A stretch of 64,000 nt of DNA. It comes from Zygnema cylindricum (Eukaryota; Streptophyta; Zygnematophyceae; Zygnematales; Zygnemataceae). The position numbers and the translations under genes are program-made. This document shows, piece after piece, positions 1 through 10,365 of this stretch. Position 1 is the stretch's first letter. Each line of letters begins with the position of its first letter. The stretch is taken from contig JBBHKE010000834.1 of NCBI GenBank assembly GCA_037447655.1, forward strand, positions 518,499 through 582,498, written 5' to 3'. Under the pieces are notes generated by a model. It was given only the letters and a program-made list of their open reading frames with translations. It was not told the DNA's origin and did not search any database.

Positions 1-447
1 ACGTAGAATATTTTGAGTATCACAATCAAGTTTATCAAAGCAATGGCAGAATGTTTTCTGCATCTTTGACCTGTTGGTGTGATCACCCTGTTTGGTGCTT
101 TCATGTGAAACTTTATGAAGTTGTTACATGATATAGAGTCAATATGTGTGTGCAGTTTCATACTATTCTGTTTTCTCTGTGAGATTCTGTGAGAAGTCAA
201 ATTGGCTAGTTTGTAAAGCAGTCAGCTGTTTTTGGGAAACTTCGGAGCTTATATCTTCTAGATCCCTAGGTGGATTTGGCTGTTGCTTTAAGAGTTTATA
301 CTGTCTATAATATAATGCCTATTGGAGCAGTTTGAAGTGATTTTGTTTCTTGTGGGGTAATCTGTGCTGTCTGAAATACAGCTGTTTGTGGGGTAATCTG
401 TGGTGCTTCCGAGAGTAGTCCATGGTTGAAATAGGCTATGGATAACA
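1..447 (+). repeat. 5' LTR of element A, partial
   Basis: The sequence aligns with the 3' LTR from about position 3905 onward, with scattered substitutions and small indels. It ends in CA directly before the primer binding site. The gag start codon (422-424) lies within the last 26 bases. The true LTR start lies upstream of the window. Confidence 0.85.
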
Positions 448-1973
448 GGTTATGGGCCCACACCCATGGCTACCCATATTTGATGTATCAAAATATCACT
501 ACTGGAAAGTTGCACTCGAGAGCTACTTCGAGATGATGGAGCTAATGGATGTGGTGGACGGTACCTTGGCCGAAACATCAAATGGATGGAAAAGGAAAAA
601 TCATGAGTGTCTAAGGGTTATCAAGAACTCCTTGACAGAGAATTTCGTAATATCATACTTAAGTTTTAAAAAGGCATCTGAATTATGGAAGTGCTTAGAA
701 TGTATGTATGCAAAGACTTCTTTATATCATTGGCTTAGCAGTGTTACCAAAATAGTTGAATTCAAGTATGAAGGAGGTAGTATGGAGAAACACTGTATTG
801 ACTTACAAGTATTATTTGCAGAAAATGATTTGGCAGGAGGAAACTTTACCGATGCCCAACAAGCTATATTATTAATGAGAAGTCAACTTAAAGAATATAA
901 GAGTGTTTTAGATCGATTGACTTTAATTGATAAAAGGGATTGGGGTTTAACTGTAGCAAGAAGCCTTGTTCTAGATGAAGAGGCTAATAGAAAGGATTTA
1001 TCAAGTAAGAGTAATATAAAGGAATCTAAGTCTCAGTTTCAGAAAATTAAAAAGAATAGCGAGTTCGAAGATCGGCAAAAGAATTGTTTTTAGTTTAATG
1101 ATTTGGGACATACCTTCAGGGTATGTGCGTCATATAAAAGTGCATGTGTTATAGGGAATTTCAGAGATGGATGGGACAACAACTTAGTTCGACCATCAAC
1201 AAGAAGAGAATCAAACTCTTTCGTGAGTGAGAGACAAGACTCAACTGATAACAAAAGGCATACACAGTGTGTTGACAAATTTATCTACCTACCGACCTTC
1301 TATGTTGTTCACAATGACGAGAAAGAGGTGACAGAAAAGGATTTGGTGTCTATCCTTTTTCCCGACGACAGATTGGTGAGTACCAAAGAGATACAGGAGG
1401 AAGAGTTTATTGAAGTAAGGAAAAAGGACGAAAGAGAGAAGGACACAATTTTTGTGACCTTATCAGATGACAAATCGGTGAGTGAAAACTGCCTACAAGA
1501 AAGTTTGTTAACTGAAGCAAGAGGAGTTGAAGGAAGAGATGGACACTTAGAAGCAGAAACTAGAAATAAGCTGGATGTGGAAATTGGTGAACTAAGAAAA
1601 GAACAAAGAAAAATTGTTCAAAAAATTAGATTGAGGAAAAAAGTTTGTGGGAGTGATAATTGTAATAGAAGTGCAAACGATAAAAGAAAACAGGAAGAAA
1701 AGAGTGCAGTTGAAAAGAAAAAGAATCAAAATGAAAATTTCTCAGATGAATGAAGTTAATGGGAATATCAAATCTACGAAGAAATACATAGAGGTAAAAC
1801 AGAAAATTAATATTTTTAACATTAAACGAGCAAAAAACTGTGACAGAAATGAAAACTTTCAGAAAGGACAAAAGATAATGAAGAAAACAAAGAGAAGATG
1901 CAATATTCAACGGATCAAGGGCAGAAAAAAGCATGCTCAGAAAGTGATTATGAGAAGAGAGCGGGAGAAATGA
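422..1973 (+). pseudogene. gag: Gag with charged C-terminal extension, element A (degenerate)
   Basis: The frame starts at ATG 422 inside the LTR, crosses the primer site as Val-Met-Gly-Pro and stays open to 1753 except for stops at 443-445 and 1091-1093. A frameshift near 1640-1750 moves the extension into another frame, which ends at 1973. The first ~210 residues are a UBN2-type copia gag. The knuckle (about 1080-1130) reads CF-stop-FNDLGHTFRVC, so the second Cys position is damaged, whereas element B retains CFYCNDEGHTFRVC. Downstream comes a Glu/Lys-rich segment with no enzyme motif that aligns in order with the extensions of B and G, including a basic end (RRxREK then stop). Gag would form the particle; the extension has no known role. 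Confidence 0.75.
448..459 (+). promoter_or_regulatory. Primer binding site, initiator tRNA anticodon-loop type
   Basis: GGTTATGGGCCC follows the LTR terminal CA. It is the reverse complement of the conserved eukaryotic initiator tRNA-Met anticodon arm segment GGGCCCAUAACC. Drosophila copia primes from the same tRNA region using a tRNA half. The usual plant copia site, complementary to the tRNA 3' end, is absent here. Confidence 0.8.
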
Positions 1974-3253
1974 TTTTCTGGAGGACATTCTTGGAGAACG
2001 TGAATTTAGAGAAAACTTAATTTTTGAAAAACTTATATTACACACATGTCTTATAAAGACAAGATCCTTTGACATTCAAAAATTTTGGTAGGATTTTAGA
2101 TTTAATGTTATTTCTTGTTGAGTTAGTTGAAAAGAAACAAAAATGTTATTTATATATTTTTGAAAACAAAGAAGGTAGTAGAAGCACTGGTGAATCATTG
2201 GAAAAAGTTCACGTCGAAAAGCAGCTACGCAACATAGCAGGGCAGCGGATGGCGTGGAAGTATTTGATAGGGGAGGAGGTACAGCAATTGTTTGATGAAA
2301 GTGTGTAGAAGAAAGATATTTTTACAAATACTGATCATATGACTAAGTGACGATTACGGGTGAAATTCAGAGTTACTAGAGAGGTGTTATATCATTATTG
2401 AAAGGACAATTTGACATTTATGGCATAGGGGGAGCTGTTATGGAACGATATTCAAATCTGTTAGTCTGTAAAATTCATAGAAATTAAAGAAATGGTTGAT
2501 AATGTTTTTCGTGGAAGACAAAGAGTATTTCAATATTAAATGATTAACTCAGCAAAAAGGCAGTTGTCAAGAAGTGTAAGTTTGGAAGACATGGCAGGAA
2601 CGCAGCGGAAGCAGTGGAGAATTAGCGGAAGCAGTTCGCTTCGCAACGCAGCAACGAAGTATAGCAACGCAACGGAAGAAGTGGAAAACAGTGTTAGTGA
2701 AAGTGACAGTTTCACATTTATAACTTACGGGGAGCTATTACAGGACAAATTCTGCAAGGTGGTGGTTTTCAAGAAGGCAAATGGGAAATGGTGACCTCAG
2801 CTTTATAGTGGTGATGTATTGTTTTGGCTAATACTTTTTAATCATTAGTAGTGGAGGTTGATAGAGAATTTTTAATCTTTAAATATTTTACATTCATCAT
2901 TTTGTCTCTATTGGAGTAGAAATATCTGCATGGACTACTGAGTCTAAAGCTTTAAGAGAGTGTTGAAATTGAAAGCTTTATTTCTTCAATGACAGGCTAT
3001 GAGGAGGAAGTTATGGTGAAAGGAGAAACGTATCGCGATGTCAATATAGTGCAGTATGGCAGTATAGCAGTACACGCTGCATATTGTATTCGTACTGGGC
3101 TGCGATATCAAACTAGCGCAGCGTAGCAGCATAGCAGTACACGCTGCATATTGTATTCATACTACGCTACGATGTCGAACTAGCGCATCGTAGCAACATA
3201 GCATTACATAATGCATATTTTTATAGGTGCGCGAAACTAAATTTTTGCCGGAG
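1974..3253 (+). other. Non-coding 3' internal region and PPT of element A
   Basis: No pol domain is visible in either strand. Short open stretches at 2069-2308 and 2540-2794 match nothing I recognise and look incidental. Bases 3040-3210 hold near-repeats of a GCAGT/GCAGCG-rich block (AGTACACGCTGCATATTG occurs twice), resembling the segment before the polypurine tract of element H. Around 2943-2966 there is a second PPT-plus-TGTTG signature like that of H (28891-28914), so this part may derive from an H-like 3' end. The functional PPT candidate is GCCGGAG at 3247-3253. Confidence 0.6.
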
Positions 3254-4352
3254 TGTTGTTTTGAAAAGTTTGTTTCGTGCGTACGCGACAGTTTGTACGC
3301 TATGGAATTTAATGTGGAGGTTCGAATGGATTCATGGATTGGGGGAGCGAACGAACGGATATAATTTAAGTGGTGTAAAAGACTCACTGAGTGGCGTGTA
3401 CAAGCATTGACAAATGGACGGCGGATCGCGAAGTGATCTGATGTGGAATAAACGAAATATTGAAACACGCACCGTCGATACGGCGCAGTTGCGACGCAAA
3501 CATGAAAACGCAACTGCGGTTATTTTGGATGAATATGCGCCGCCGGTACGGAGCAGCTGCGATGCAGACGAGTCAACACAAGTGCGGTTACCTTGATATG
3601 GTCCGTACGGACAAAGCAGCTGATGCAACTGCGGATAACATGACTAGTATAGATTGTGAGTAATGATATTTACTTAGTGGTAGCCTGGTTTTTGACGTAC
3701 GAAGATTGTGGAGATGTCGGTGTAAATATTATGTACAAAATAGGTTTGTCTTTTTGCTAATTAGTTATTAGTGTAGATTTGGTCGGCCTGACATACCTCG
3801 AACTATTCGGGTATACTTACAATAGTTTAGGTAGATGGTAGATACCGTACGGCTGGTATGCCTCCGTACACTTAGTAGTGAACTCTCTGAGTATAACTTG
3901 TGGCTTAGAATATTTTGAGTATCACAATCAAGTTTATCAAAGCAATGGCAAACTATTTTCTCCATCTTTGACCTGTTGGTGTGATCACCCTTTTTGGTGC
4001 TTTCATGTGAAACTTTGTGAAGTTGTTACATGATATAAAGTCAATATGTGTGTGCAGTTTCATTCTATTCTGTTATCTCTGTGAGATTCTGTTAGAAGTC
4101 AAAGTGGCTAGTTTGTAAAGCAGTCAGATGTTTTTGGGAAACTCTGGAGCTTATATCTTCTTCTAGATCCCTAGGTGGATTTGGCTATAACTTTGGGAGT
4201 TTACAGTATCTATAATATACTGCCTATTGGAACAGTTTGAAGTGATTTTTTTTCTTGTGGAGTAATCTGTGATGTTTGAAATACAGCTGTTTGTGGGGTA
4301 GTTTGTGGTGCTTCCGAGAGTAGTCCATGGCTGAAATAGGCTATGGACAACA
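3254..4352 (+). repeat. 3' LTR of element A (1,099 bp)
   Basis: Starts TGTTGTTTTG after a purine-rich tract and ends GACAACA. It matches 1-447 over its last third. The start resembles element B's LTR (TGTTCGTTTGAAAAG...TTTCGTGCG), so A and B are the same superfamily. Bases 3420-3640 are rich in CpG and GCAGC motifs also found in the U3 of element H. The base after the LTR (4353) returns to sequence of a minus-strand copia LTR. Confidence 0.8.
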
Positions 4353-4590
4353 GCCGGTAGGTACCAGGATTAATTCCTCGGTCCGTCAAATACATTTTTA
4401 GTAAACATATCTATTATCTACTCCTGTCTCACTGGAGAGCTTAGGCAGCCATGGCTATAGCTACCTCTCCAGCCTTCAGTGACTACAACAAGTGTGGGGG
4501 CTTGGAGAAGGAGGTTAGAGGCAGACTGCCTTTGCTACTTTTCTATCCTAAAATAGACCTAGAAAATACATAAATATCAACACTCACCTT
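4353..4590 (-). repeat. 3' LTR fragment and PPT of minus-strand element E
   Basis: Read on the minus strand this begins TGTTGATATTTATGTATTTTCTAGG at 4582 after the purine tract GGTGAG, matching the starts of the C/D/J/L-type LTRs (for example 21217, 43215, 44298). It contains the tRNA-like T-arm block near 4360-4385 and is cut at 4352/4353 by the insertion of element A. The rest of the LTR lies left of the window. Confidence 0.7.
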
Positions 4591-4599
4591 ATTTTCTAG

Positions 4600-5067
4600 T
4601 CTAATTTTCTTTCAACTCCCACAAACAAATAAACAAACATCCCCTCTCTTTTTCTTTTTCTTTTTCCTTTTTCCTTTTCCTTTTATAAAACATAAGAAAA
4701 TACTCTCGTATTTAACACAGTGAATTAAATGAACTAAAACAGTAATTACATCACACATTTTATTTAACATCCCACTTTTCATAAATCCGAGTAAAGATTT
4801 TATCCACCTCATCACTTTTCCATCCACACACAAAACGATTTCCCTATTGCGATCCAAACAACCAGCCCCATCTCCAATCTGCAACATACACCTAGATGCT
4901 AACCCATTTACAAGCACACCTCCATAAATACCATCACTTCCTTTAGTGATGTCAAACCCATTACCCCCAAAAATTGAACTTTCCTCACTCTCTCCCATGG
5001 ATTTCTTTCCACTCTCACTTTCTAAATTTATTCCCAATAAATAATTCACCTCCCCTATACCTTTCAT
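4600..5067 (-). pseudogene. RT end and RNase H remnant, element E
   Basis: The minus-strand translation starts with MKGIGEVNYLLGI, equivalent to the MKDxGEAKYILGI at the end of copia reverse transcriptases. After a deletion it continues with DITKGSDGIYGG and LQIGDGAGC, diverged forms of the RNase H segment DITTWSDASYGD...VGDGACC found in C, D, K and L. Beyond that the frame degenerates into lysine-rich low complexity near the PPT. Much more diverged than the other copies, so probably old. Confidence 0.6.
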
Positions 5068-5079
5068 TCGATATTCCTC

Positions 5080-5566
5080 CTATCCCCTATCCTTTAAAAC
5101 CCCTTTTAGTTTCACTTTTCCCCTTTCCTCGGAATCCGTAGAAGTCTCCTTTTCCAACGAATTTTCTTTTTCCAAAATATCAATAAAATTATCCTTATTA
5201 ATTTTATCTTTCCCGTTTTCACTTATAGATCCTAGATCTGACTTTCTCATTTCTAAGTCATCCACTCTACACTCCTCGACATCCTCAAGTACCTCCTCTC
5301 TCTTTACTTCCCTTATGTCTACAAAAGAACACTGTTGCCTTCGTGGAATTTTTGTTTACTTTTCTCTCTTCTCCATTCTACCGATGTGAAAAAGCTCTAA
5401 GATTTCTTCATCCTCTTTCTCCTCTTCCCTTTCTTCCTCCTCATTCACACTCCAACTTCTAAGTTCTTCGAAACAAGGACACTCCTCCATATAGTGACCC
5501 GGTTTTCTACAAAAGAAGCAAACCCTTTTTTTCAAGGTTCCCCTTTGTTTTCCTCTCCCTCTCTTT
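5080..5566 (-). pseudogene. Gag C-terminus with zinc knuckle and linker, element E
   Basis: On the minus strand around 5490-5530 the translation gives CFFCRKPGHYMEEC, a complete CX2CX4HX4C knuckle like that of element D (CHFCKKPGHYMAEC). It is followed by an acidic stretch rich in Glu and Asp. The protease and integrase expected next are missing, and RT/RNase H follows, so E is an internally deleted copy. The frame is interrupted. The element is cut at its 5' side by the N gap. Confidence 0.6.
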
Positions 5567-5576
5567 NNNNNNNNNN
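5567..5576. other. Assembly gap (10 N)
   Basis: A run of ten N separates the minus-strand gag of E from plus-strand copia sequence, so the join between them may be a scaffolding artefact and the true distance is unknown. Confidence 0.95.
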
Positions 5577-5888
5577 TTCTAGAGGAGAAGGTTAAGAGGT
5601 ACGTTTTTCCGACAGAACTATAGGTAAACCACGTGGAGTACAGAAAACGACAACGGTCTGACTCATCATACGCCTGCCTCCCTTTACATTGCTGGCCCCG
5701 TTTCCAAAGGAGTATCAGTTAAGGGAAGAAAACACATTTAGGGAAACCATCATTAGTACGGAATATTGCGATTTAATACAATAGATCCAAATCAAAATTA
5801 AACTTTTGGGTGAATGTTGGCTAACCAAAAGCCAACCCACCTGTTAGGTGGTCGAGGGTTCATAGCCGACGGTATTATCTCCGGTAGA
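5577..5888. other. Unassigned stretch right of the gap
   Basis: No reading frame or repeat match could be supported here. It precedes a copia integrase scrap and may be degraded copia DNA. Confidence 0.4.
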
Positions 5889-6827
5889 GGACCAACACCA
5901 AAAGACAGTTCCAGAAAACCCATAACAGAATGGGGTAGCTGAAAGATTAAATAAGACACTAAGTACCATCAATGAGGAGATGGCCTCTATTATGGCAGCC
6001 GATACTTGGGAGCTGGTGGATTGTCCACCCAACCGAAAACCAATCGGTTGTAAGTGGGTTTTCAAATTAAAACTAAACCTAGATAACATAATTTAGCGTT
6101 ATAAGGCATGATTACTACCAAAGGGATTTACACAAAAGAAGGGAATTGACTATGAGGAAACCTTTGCCCCGGTCGTTACATTTCCCTCCGTCCGCATACT
6201 ACTCAGTCTGGCAACAGCAAAAGACATGAGGTGCACCAAATGGATATCAAGACAGCCTTTTTGCATGGAGAATTGGAAGAGGAGATCTTCATGCGACAAC
6301 CTAAAGGATTAGTGGAGGAAGGAGAGGAGAGTAAGGTATGGCGACTGTTTAAATCTCTTTTTCGTTTGAAACAAGCGCCTTGGCAATGGAATAAGAAACT
6401 TGATGAGTTTTTTACCGGTCTAGGATATATCCGGATCAGCTTTGATCCCTCAATCTATGTTTTTGAAGATGAGGAAGGTGTTATATTTATTGCAATTTAT
6501 GTTGATTATTTGCTTGTTTTAAGTAAATCAATGGAAAAAATTAATAAACTGAAAACTAATCTTAAGGGGAGATTTGAAATGAAAGAAATCAGGGAAGCAA
6601 AATATATTTTGGGAATTCAAGTAGAAAGAGACCGAAAAAGAAAGATTATAAGTTTGACTCAAAATGAAGCAATAGGGAAGATGCTTGAAAAATTTCAGAT
6701 GGATAAAGCTAATAGTTGTACAACTCCAATGGAGTTAAAGAAGGGAAGTGAGGGGAGTGAGTAAAAAGAAGTCATAGTCTTAGACGAGAAATTATCTCCT
6801 GAAGAACAAAAGTTCATGGAATCTATT
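5889..6827 (+). pseudogene. Copia integrase scrap joined to reverse transcriptase
   Basis: Bases 5889-5962 match the integrase segment around the catalytic Glu (QNGVAERLNKTL region; compare 13863-13936 in C). The sequence then jumps at about 5963 to the RT N-terminus (EEMASIMAADTWELV...WVFKLKLN), deleting the integrase C-terminus and linker. RT continues through QMDIKTAFLHGELEEEIFM (from about 6236) to an active-site motif reading YVDY instead of YVDD (6498-6509), then LGIQVERDRKRK. Stops occur near 6090-6110. The copy ends at 6827 where the LTR of element C is inserted; its other half was not found. Confidence 0.75.
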
Positions 6828-7702
6828 TGTAGAAATTGATGGTAAGTTAGTATTTTCTAGGTCTAAAATAAAATACAAAAAAGAAGCCAAGGAAGTCTGC
6901 CTCTAACTTTTTTCTTCAACTTCCACACTTGTGGCAATCAGTGAAAGTCAGAGATGAAGCTAGAGCCATGGCTTCCTTTGCTATCCTGAGATTTATGAGT
7001 AGTAGATTAGTTGAGTTACAGTAGTAAATTAGTTGATTTACAAATTTACTAAAAGTAGAGTTGTCGGAACTACAATTTGATCCTGGTACCTACCGGCCGT
7101 TAGAGTTGTCGATAGCCGGTAGCTCTATCCATTTAGTCTATGACAAAATTATATACGGTTTGATAATTATAAAAACATTTCTACGCTAACAAATTCATTT
7201 AACGGAAACTATTTATAGGATACATAGATTTGGTTATATAAAAGTATGGAATAACGTCTAGACAAGAAACATATACCGCGCAATTGTTTGGATAGTGAAA
7301 TGAATACCGCGCAAGTATTTATTACGACTACAATTTAATCTGCATTTAAAATCTGACAGCCGGAATGAATAACGAGATCACAGAAGAGAATTTCGACGGT
7401 TTTTGGTCATTGCCTTATCGGATGACACGTGGCAAAATGACATTGGATCGCGACATCTCTGGGGATTAAGGGAACAAATCCGAATATACCACGTGTCAAC
7501 ATTTAGGCCATGTTGTACAGTATCTGTACAGAAAGTACACCACCTGCTATACTTTTAAGTACGGAACAGTAATATGATTGGGTTCTGTACATCAGTAGAT
7601 AAAGTTTGTGAGAGAGATAGGACTTAAAAAAATTGGTAGATAGGACCATCTCTCCCAAAGAGCTTCTGTACAAAAGGTCAACTTTGACCCTCCATAACTT
7701 AC
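6828..7702 (+). repeat. 5' LTR of element C, left part
   Basis: Starts TGTAGAAATTGATGG and aligns with the C-type LTRs at 21217 and 37271. It is interrupted after CTTAC (7698-7702) by element B and resumes at 11693. It contains the tRNA-like block at about 7075-7150, here with a decayed T-arm stem. Confidence 0.85.
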
Positions 7703-8806
7703 TGTTGGTTTGAAAAGATAGTTTCGTGCGTGTGTATAGTTTCATTTGTACACAATGGTTTGTGAGTACAGGACGTGAGTTTAATGCATATGCTATTTGA
7801 ATTTACTGTCGAGGTTCCAATAGATTTATGGATTTGGGGGGAAGTAATAATGTTGGTTTTGGAAACCTTTAGTCCTCTCTATATCTCATTTCTGAGAAAG
7901 AGAGTCTAGACTTAGCCGGTTTTGTGTACAAACTGAGTTGACGTAGACAAGATGTGGTGTGGTATTTAACTCTAAAGGGAGTTTACAGATTTGGTACACT
8001 CTAGGTACATGTGTCGGTCTGTGGGGAAGTCAAGCTTGGTTGAGTTGGTTGACAAAATACATATTTAGTAGAAGGACCAGATTTACACGTGGAGGTTCAT
8101 ATTCGGTGATGAATGAATACGCAGACGGCGGACGGAGTTTGCCGTCATTTTTAAAAGAGAAATATTGACAAAACCGTCATTTCAGTGGACTAACTTTGAC
8201 TGCGTACTTTAGCAGCGGCTAAAGTTAAGAATTGATGTAAATACTTGTACGGTAGATGGCGGGGATTAGTTTGATTAATTTTTAGTGTACCTACACACCA
8301 CGGTAGTTGATCTACGGTGTAGATCAGGTGTAAGTTCACTTTGTATATATAGGACTTAGTCATTTTTGGACTTATGAACTTTTGGATAGAAACTGTTTCT
8401 GCTCCTTTTTGGGAATTTCATCTGAGAATTTCTCTCAGTTATATTGGCAGAATTATTTGAAGTTTTTCATGTGTGTTCTTCCTTGTATTGGAAATATTGT
8501 GGACAATTTTCAGACTTAGTGTGTTTTTGATTTGCTTAGGGTTTCATTGTGAAGTTGGTCAGATTTATCATAGTTCTGGCAAGCTGTTTTTCTGCAACTT
8601 TGACTAGGTGATGTGGGAATTCTGGCTGGTATGTTTATATGAGAATTTGTGGGAATACTTAGTGGCCTAGAAAATATCTGCTTGTGTATTTTCAGCTTGG
8701 TTTGTTAATTTAGTAGAATTCTGAGTGGAATCAAAGTAGGCTGTTTTGAGGTAGTCTATGGTGCTTCCGAGGGTACATTCATGGCTGAAAATGGCTATAA
8801 ACAACA
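7703..8806 (+). repeat. 5' LTR of element B (1,104 bp)
   Basis: Starts TGTTGGTTTGAAAAG and ends AAACAACA. At 7851 a second LTR-like start, TGTTGGTTTTGGAAACC, occurs inside it; the same motif is the genuine LTR start of fragment M (minus strand, 40049). The gag ATG (8781) lies in the last 26 bases. Confidence 0.9.
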
Positions 8807-10067
8807 GGTTATGGGCCCACGCCCATGGCTACCCATATTGGATGAATCACCCTTACCCATATATGATGGTTCTAAATATTACTGTTGGAGGAGTATTATG
8901 GAAGGCTACTTCAAGTCGAGGAAGCTAATGGATGTGGTGGATTGGACATTTGGTTAATCATCGCTTGGATGGGAGGAGAAGAACGATGAGTGTTTGTTGA
9001 TTATCAAGTTATCCTTGAATGAGGAACTTGTAAAGAATTTCCTAAGTTTAGAAAGTGCAGCTGAATTATGGAAGTGCTTAGAACGTGCATATCAAAAGAC
9101 TTTTGTGTATCACTGGATGAGTAATGTTACCAAAATAGTTGAGTATAGGTATGATGAGGGTAGTATGCTGAATCACTGTATTGGGTTACAAATAATGTTT
9201 GTTGAAAATAATATTGCATGAGGAAACTTCACAAATGCTCAAAAGGCATTAGTGTTAATCAAAGGATTTCCTAAGGAATATAGGTGTGCTTTAGATAGAT
9301 TAAAACAACTTGATAAAAGGGATTGGACCTTACCTTTAGCAATCAGGTGTGTTTTAGAGGAAGAGGCTTATAACGAAGCTCTAAAGAATAAGGGGAATTT
9401 GGAAGGTGTTAGATCACAGTGCCAGAGAAATAGAAAAAGTTGTAAGGTAGAAAATTGTTTTTACTGTAATGATGAAGGCCATACTTTCAGGGTATGCCCA
9501 CTATATAAAAGTGCATGTGTCACTGGAAATTTCAGAAAGGGATGGGGTGACAATCGAGTTCGACCCCCTAAATAAGGGGTTACACTTCCCATCGAAAAAT
9601 TTGTATATTTGCCGATTAGTGCTCCTCGAGATATGGAACATGAGGAAGGAAAAGAAATATTTGTTGAAAACGAAAATAGAGTGGAGACAAAGGTGACTGA
9701 AAAGGAGTCATTTTTTGTCACATCTTCCAACGACATATTGGTGAGTGATAAAGATTCGCAAGTGGAAGAATTTATTGAAGTAAGAATAGTAGGAGGAAGT
9801 GAAGGTGACTTGGAAGTGGAAACCGGAAATACTGAAAATAATTTCTATGAAAAGTGTAATCCAATAAGTGAAGGAGAGAAGAAAAGAGTTCAGAAAATTG
9901 GAGTAAGTAAGGAAGTCTATGATATGAGAAAAAGAAATAAAAATACAATAATTGAGAAAATACCAAAATTCATTAAGAAAACGAAGAAAATAAGTAGAAT
10001 TGAAAGGACCACCCGTAGAAGAAAACATGTGCCAAAAGAGGTCAAAAGAAAACGGCGTGAAAAATAA
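8781..10067 (+). pseudogene. gag: Gag with charged extension, element B (three in-frame stops)
   Basis: One uninterrupted frame of 429 codons runs from ATG 8781 in the LTR to the TAA at 10065 with only three internal stops (near 8956, 9219 and 9573). Order: LTR-encoded N-terminus, PBS-encoded Val-Met-Gly-Pro, UBN2-type gag, CFYCNDEGHTFRVC knuckle (about residues 229-242), then about 170 residues rich in Glu, Lys and Arg ending RRKHVPKEVKRKRREK. The extension contains VSDKDSQVEEFIEVRI, which aligns with element G (VSDEDLQEEEVIEVRI) and element A. No enzyme motif is present. It is dead as read but the frame is remarkably preserved, so the stops may be recent. Confidence 0.8.
8807..8818 (+). promoter_or_regulatory. 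Primer binding site, element B
   Basis: GGTTATGGGCCC immediately after the LTR; 12-base complement to the initiator tRNA-Met anticodon arm, identical to the site in A and J. Confidence 0.8.
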
Positions 10068-10365
10068 TTTTATGGAGGAAACTACCTTTAAAATTCGGTT
10101 ATATTTGTGGAATCTCGAATTTAGCATTTTCGTTTTGAAGTTGGTTGGAAAAAAAAGTTTTAAAGACCTAGAGAGGAGTAGAGGAAGCAATGGTGAGTAT
10201 GGGAAGGACGGAATTTGGAAGGACATGGCAGCAGGCAGCGGAAGCAGTGGTGACGTTTGAATGAAAGGAAAGAAAAGGGGAAATTTGAGGGTATGAAAAG
10301 GTACAGCTATATTTACCACGTGACATTTTTTATTCCGGATGTACCAAACTATATTTTCGAGGGAG
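10068..10365 (+). other. 3' untranslated internal region and PPT of element B
   Basis: Short non-coding stretch between the gag stop and the LTR. It shares sequence with the corresponding stretch of element G (minus strand, about 61140-61320). The PPT candidate is CGAGGGAG ending at 10365. Confidence 0.65.

Larger units (their letters stand above)
1..4352 (+). mobile_element. Gag-only LTR retrotransposon A (5' end off window)
   Basis: Two related direct repeats bound this element: bases 1-447 match the 3' part of 3254-4352. Between them lie a primer binding site, a degenerate gag with a charged extension, and about 1.3 kb without coding signal. I see no protease, integrase, reverse transcriptase or RNase H, so it resembles the non-autonomous TR-GAG class. 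Elements B and G have the same gag-plus-extension layout, so the missing pol is probably a family trait rather than a private deletion. At the right end A sits in a minus-strand copia LTR (element E). The left target-site copy is outside the window. Confidence 0.8.

Noticed and set aside
3157-3663. Overlapping short frames near 3.2-3.6 kb
   Set aside because: They lie in the CpG- and GCAGC-rich part of element A's LTR, open in several frames at once.
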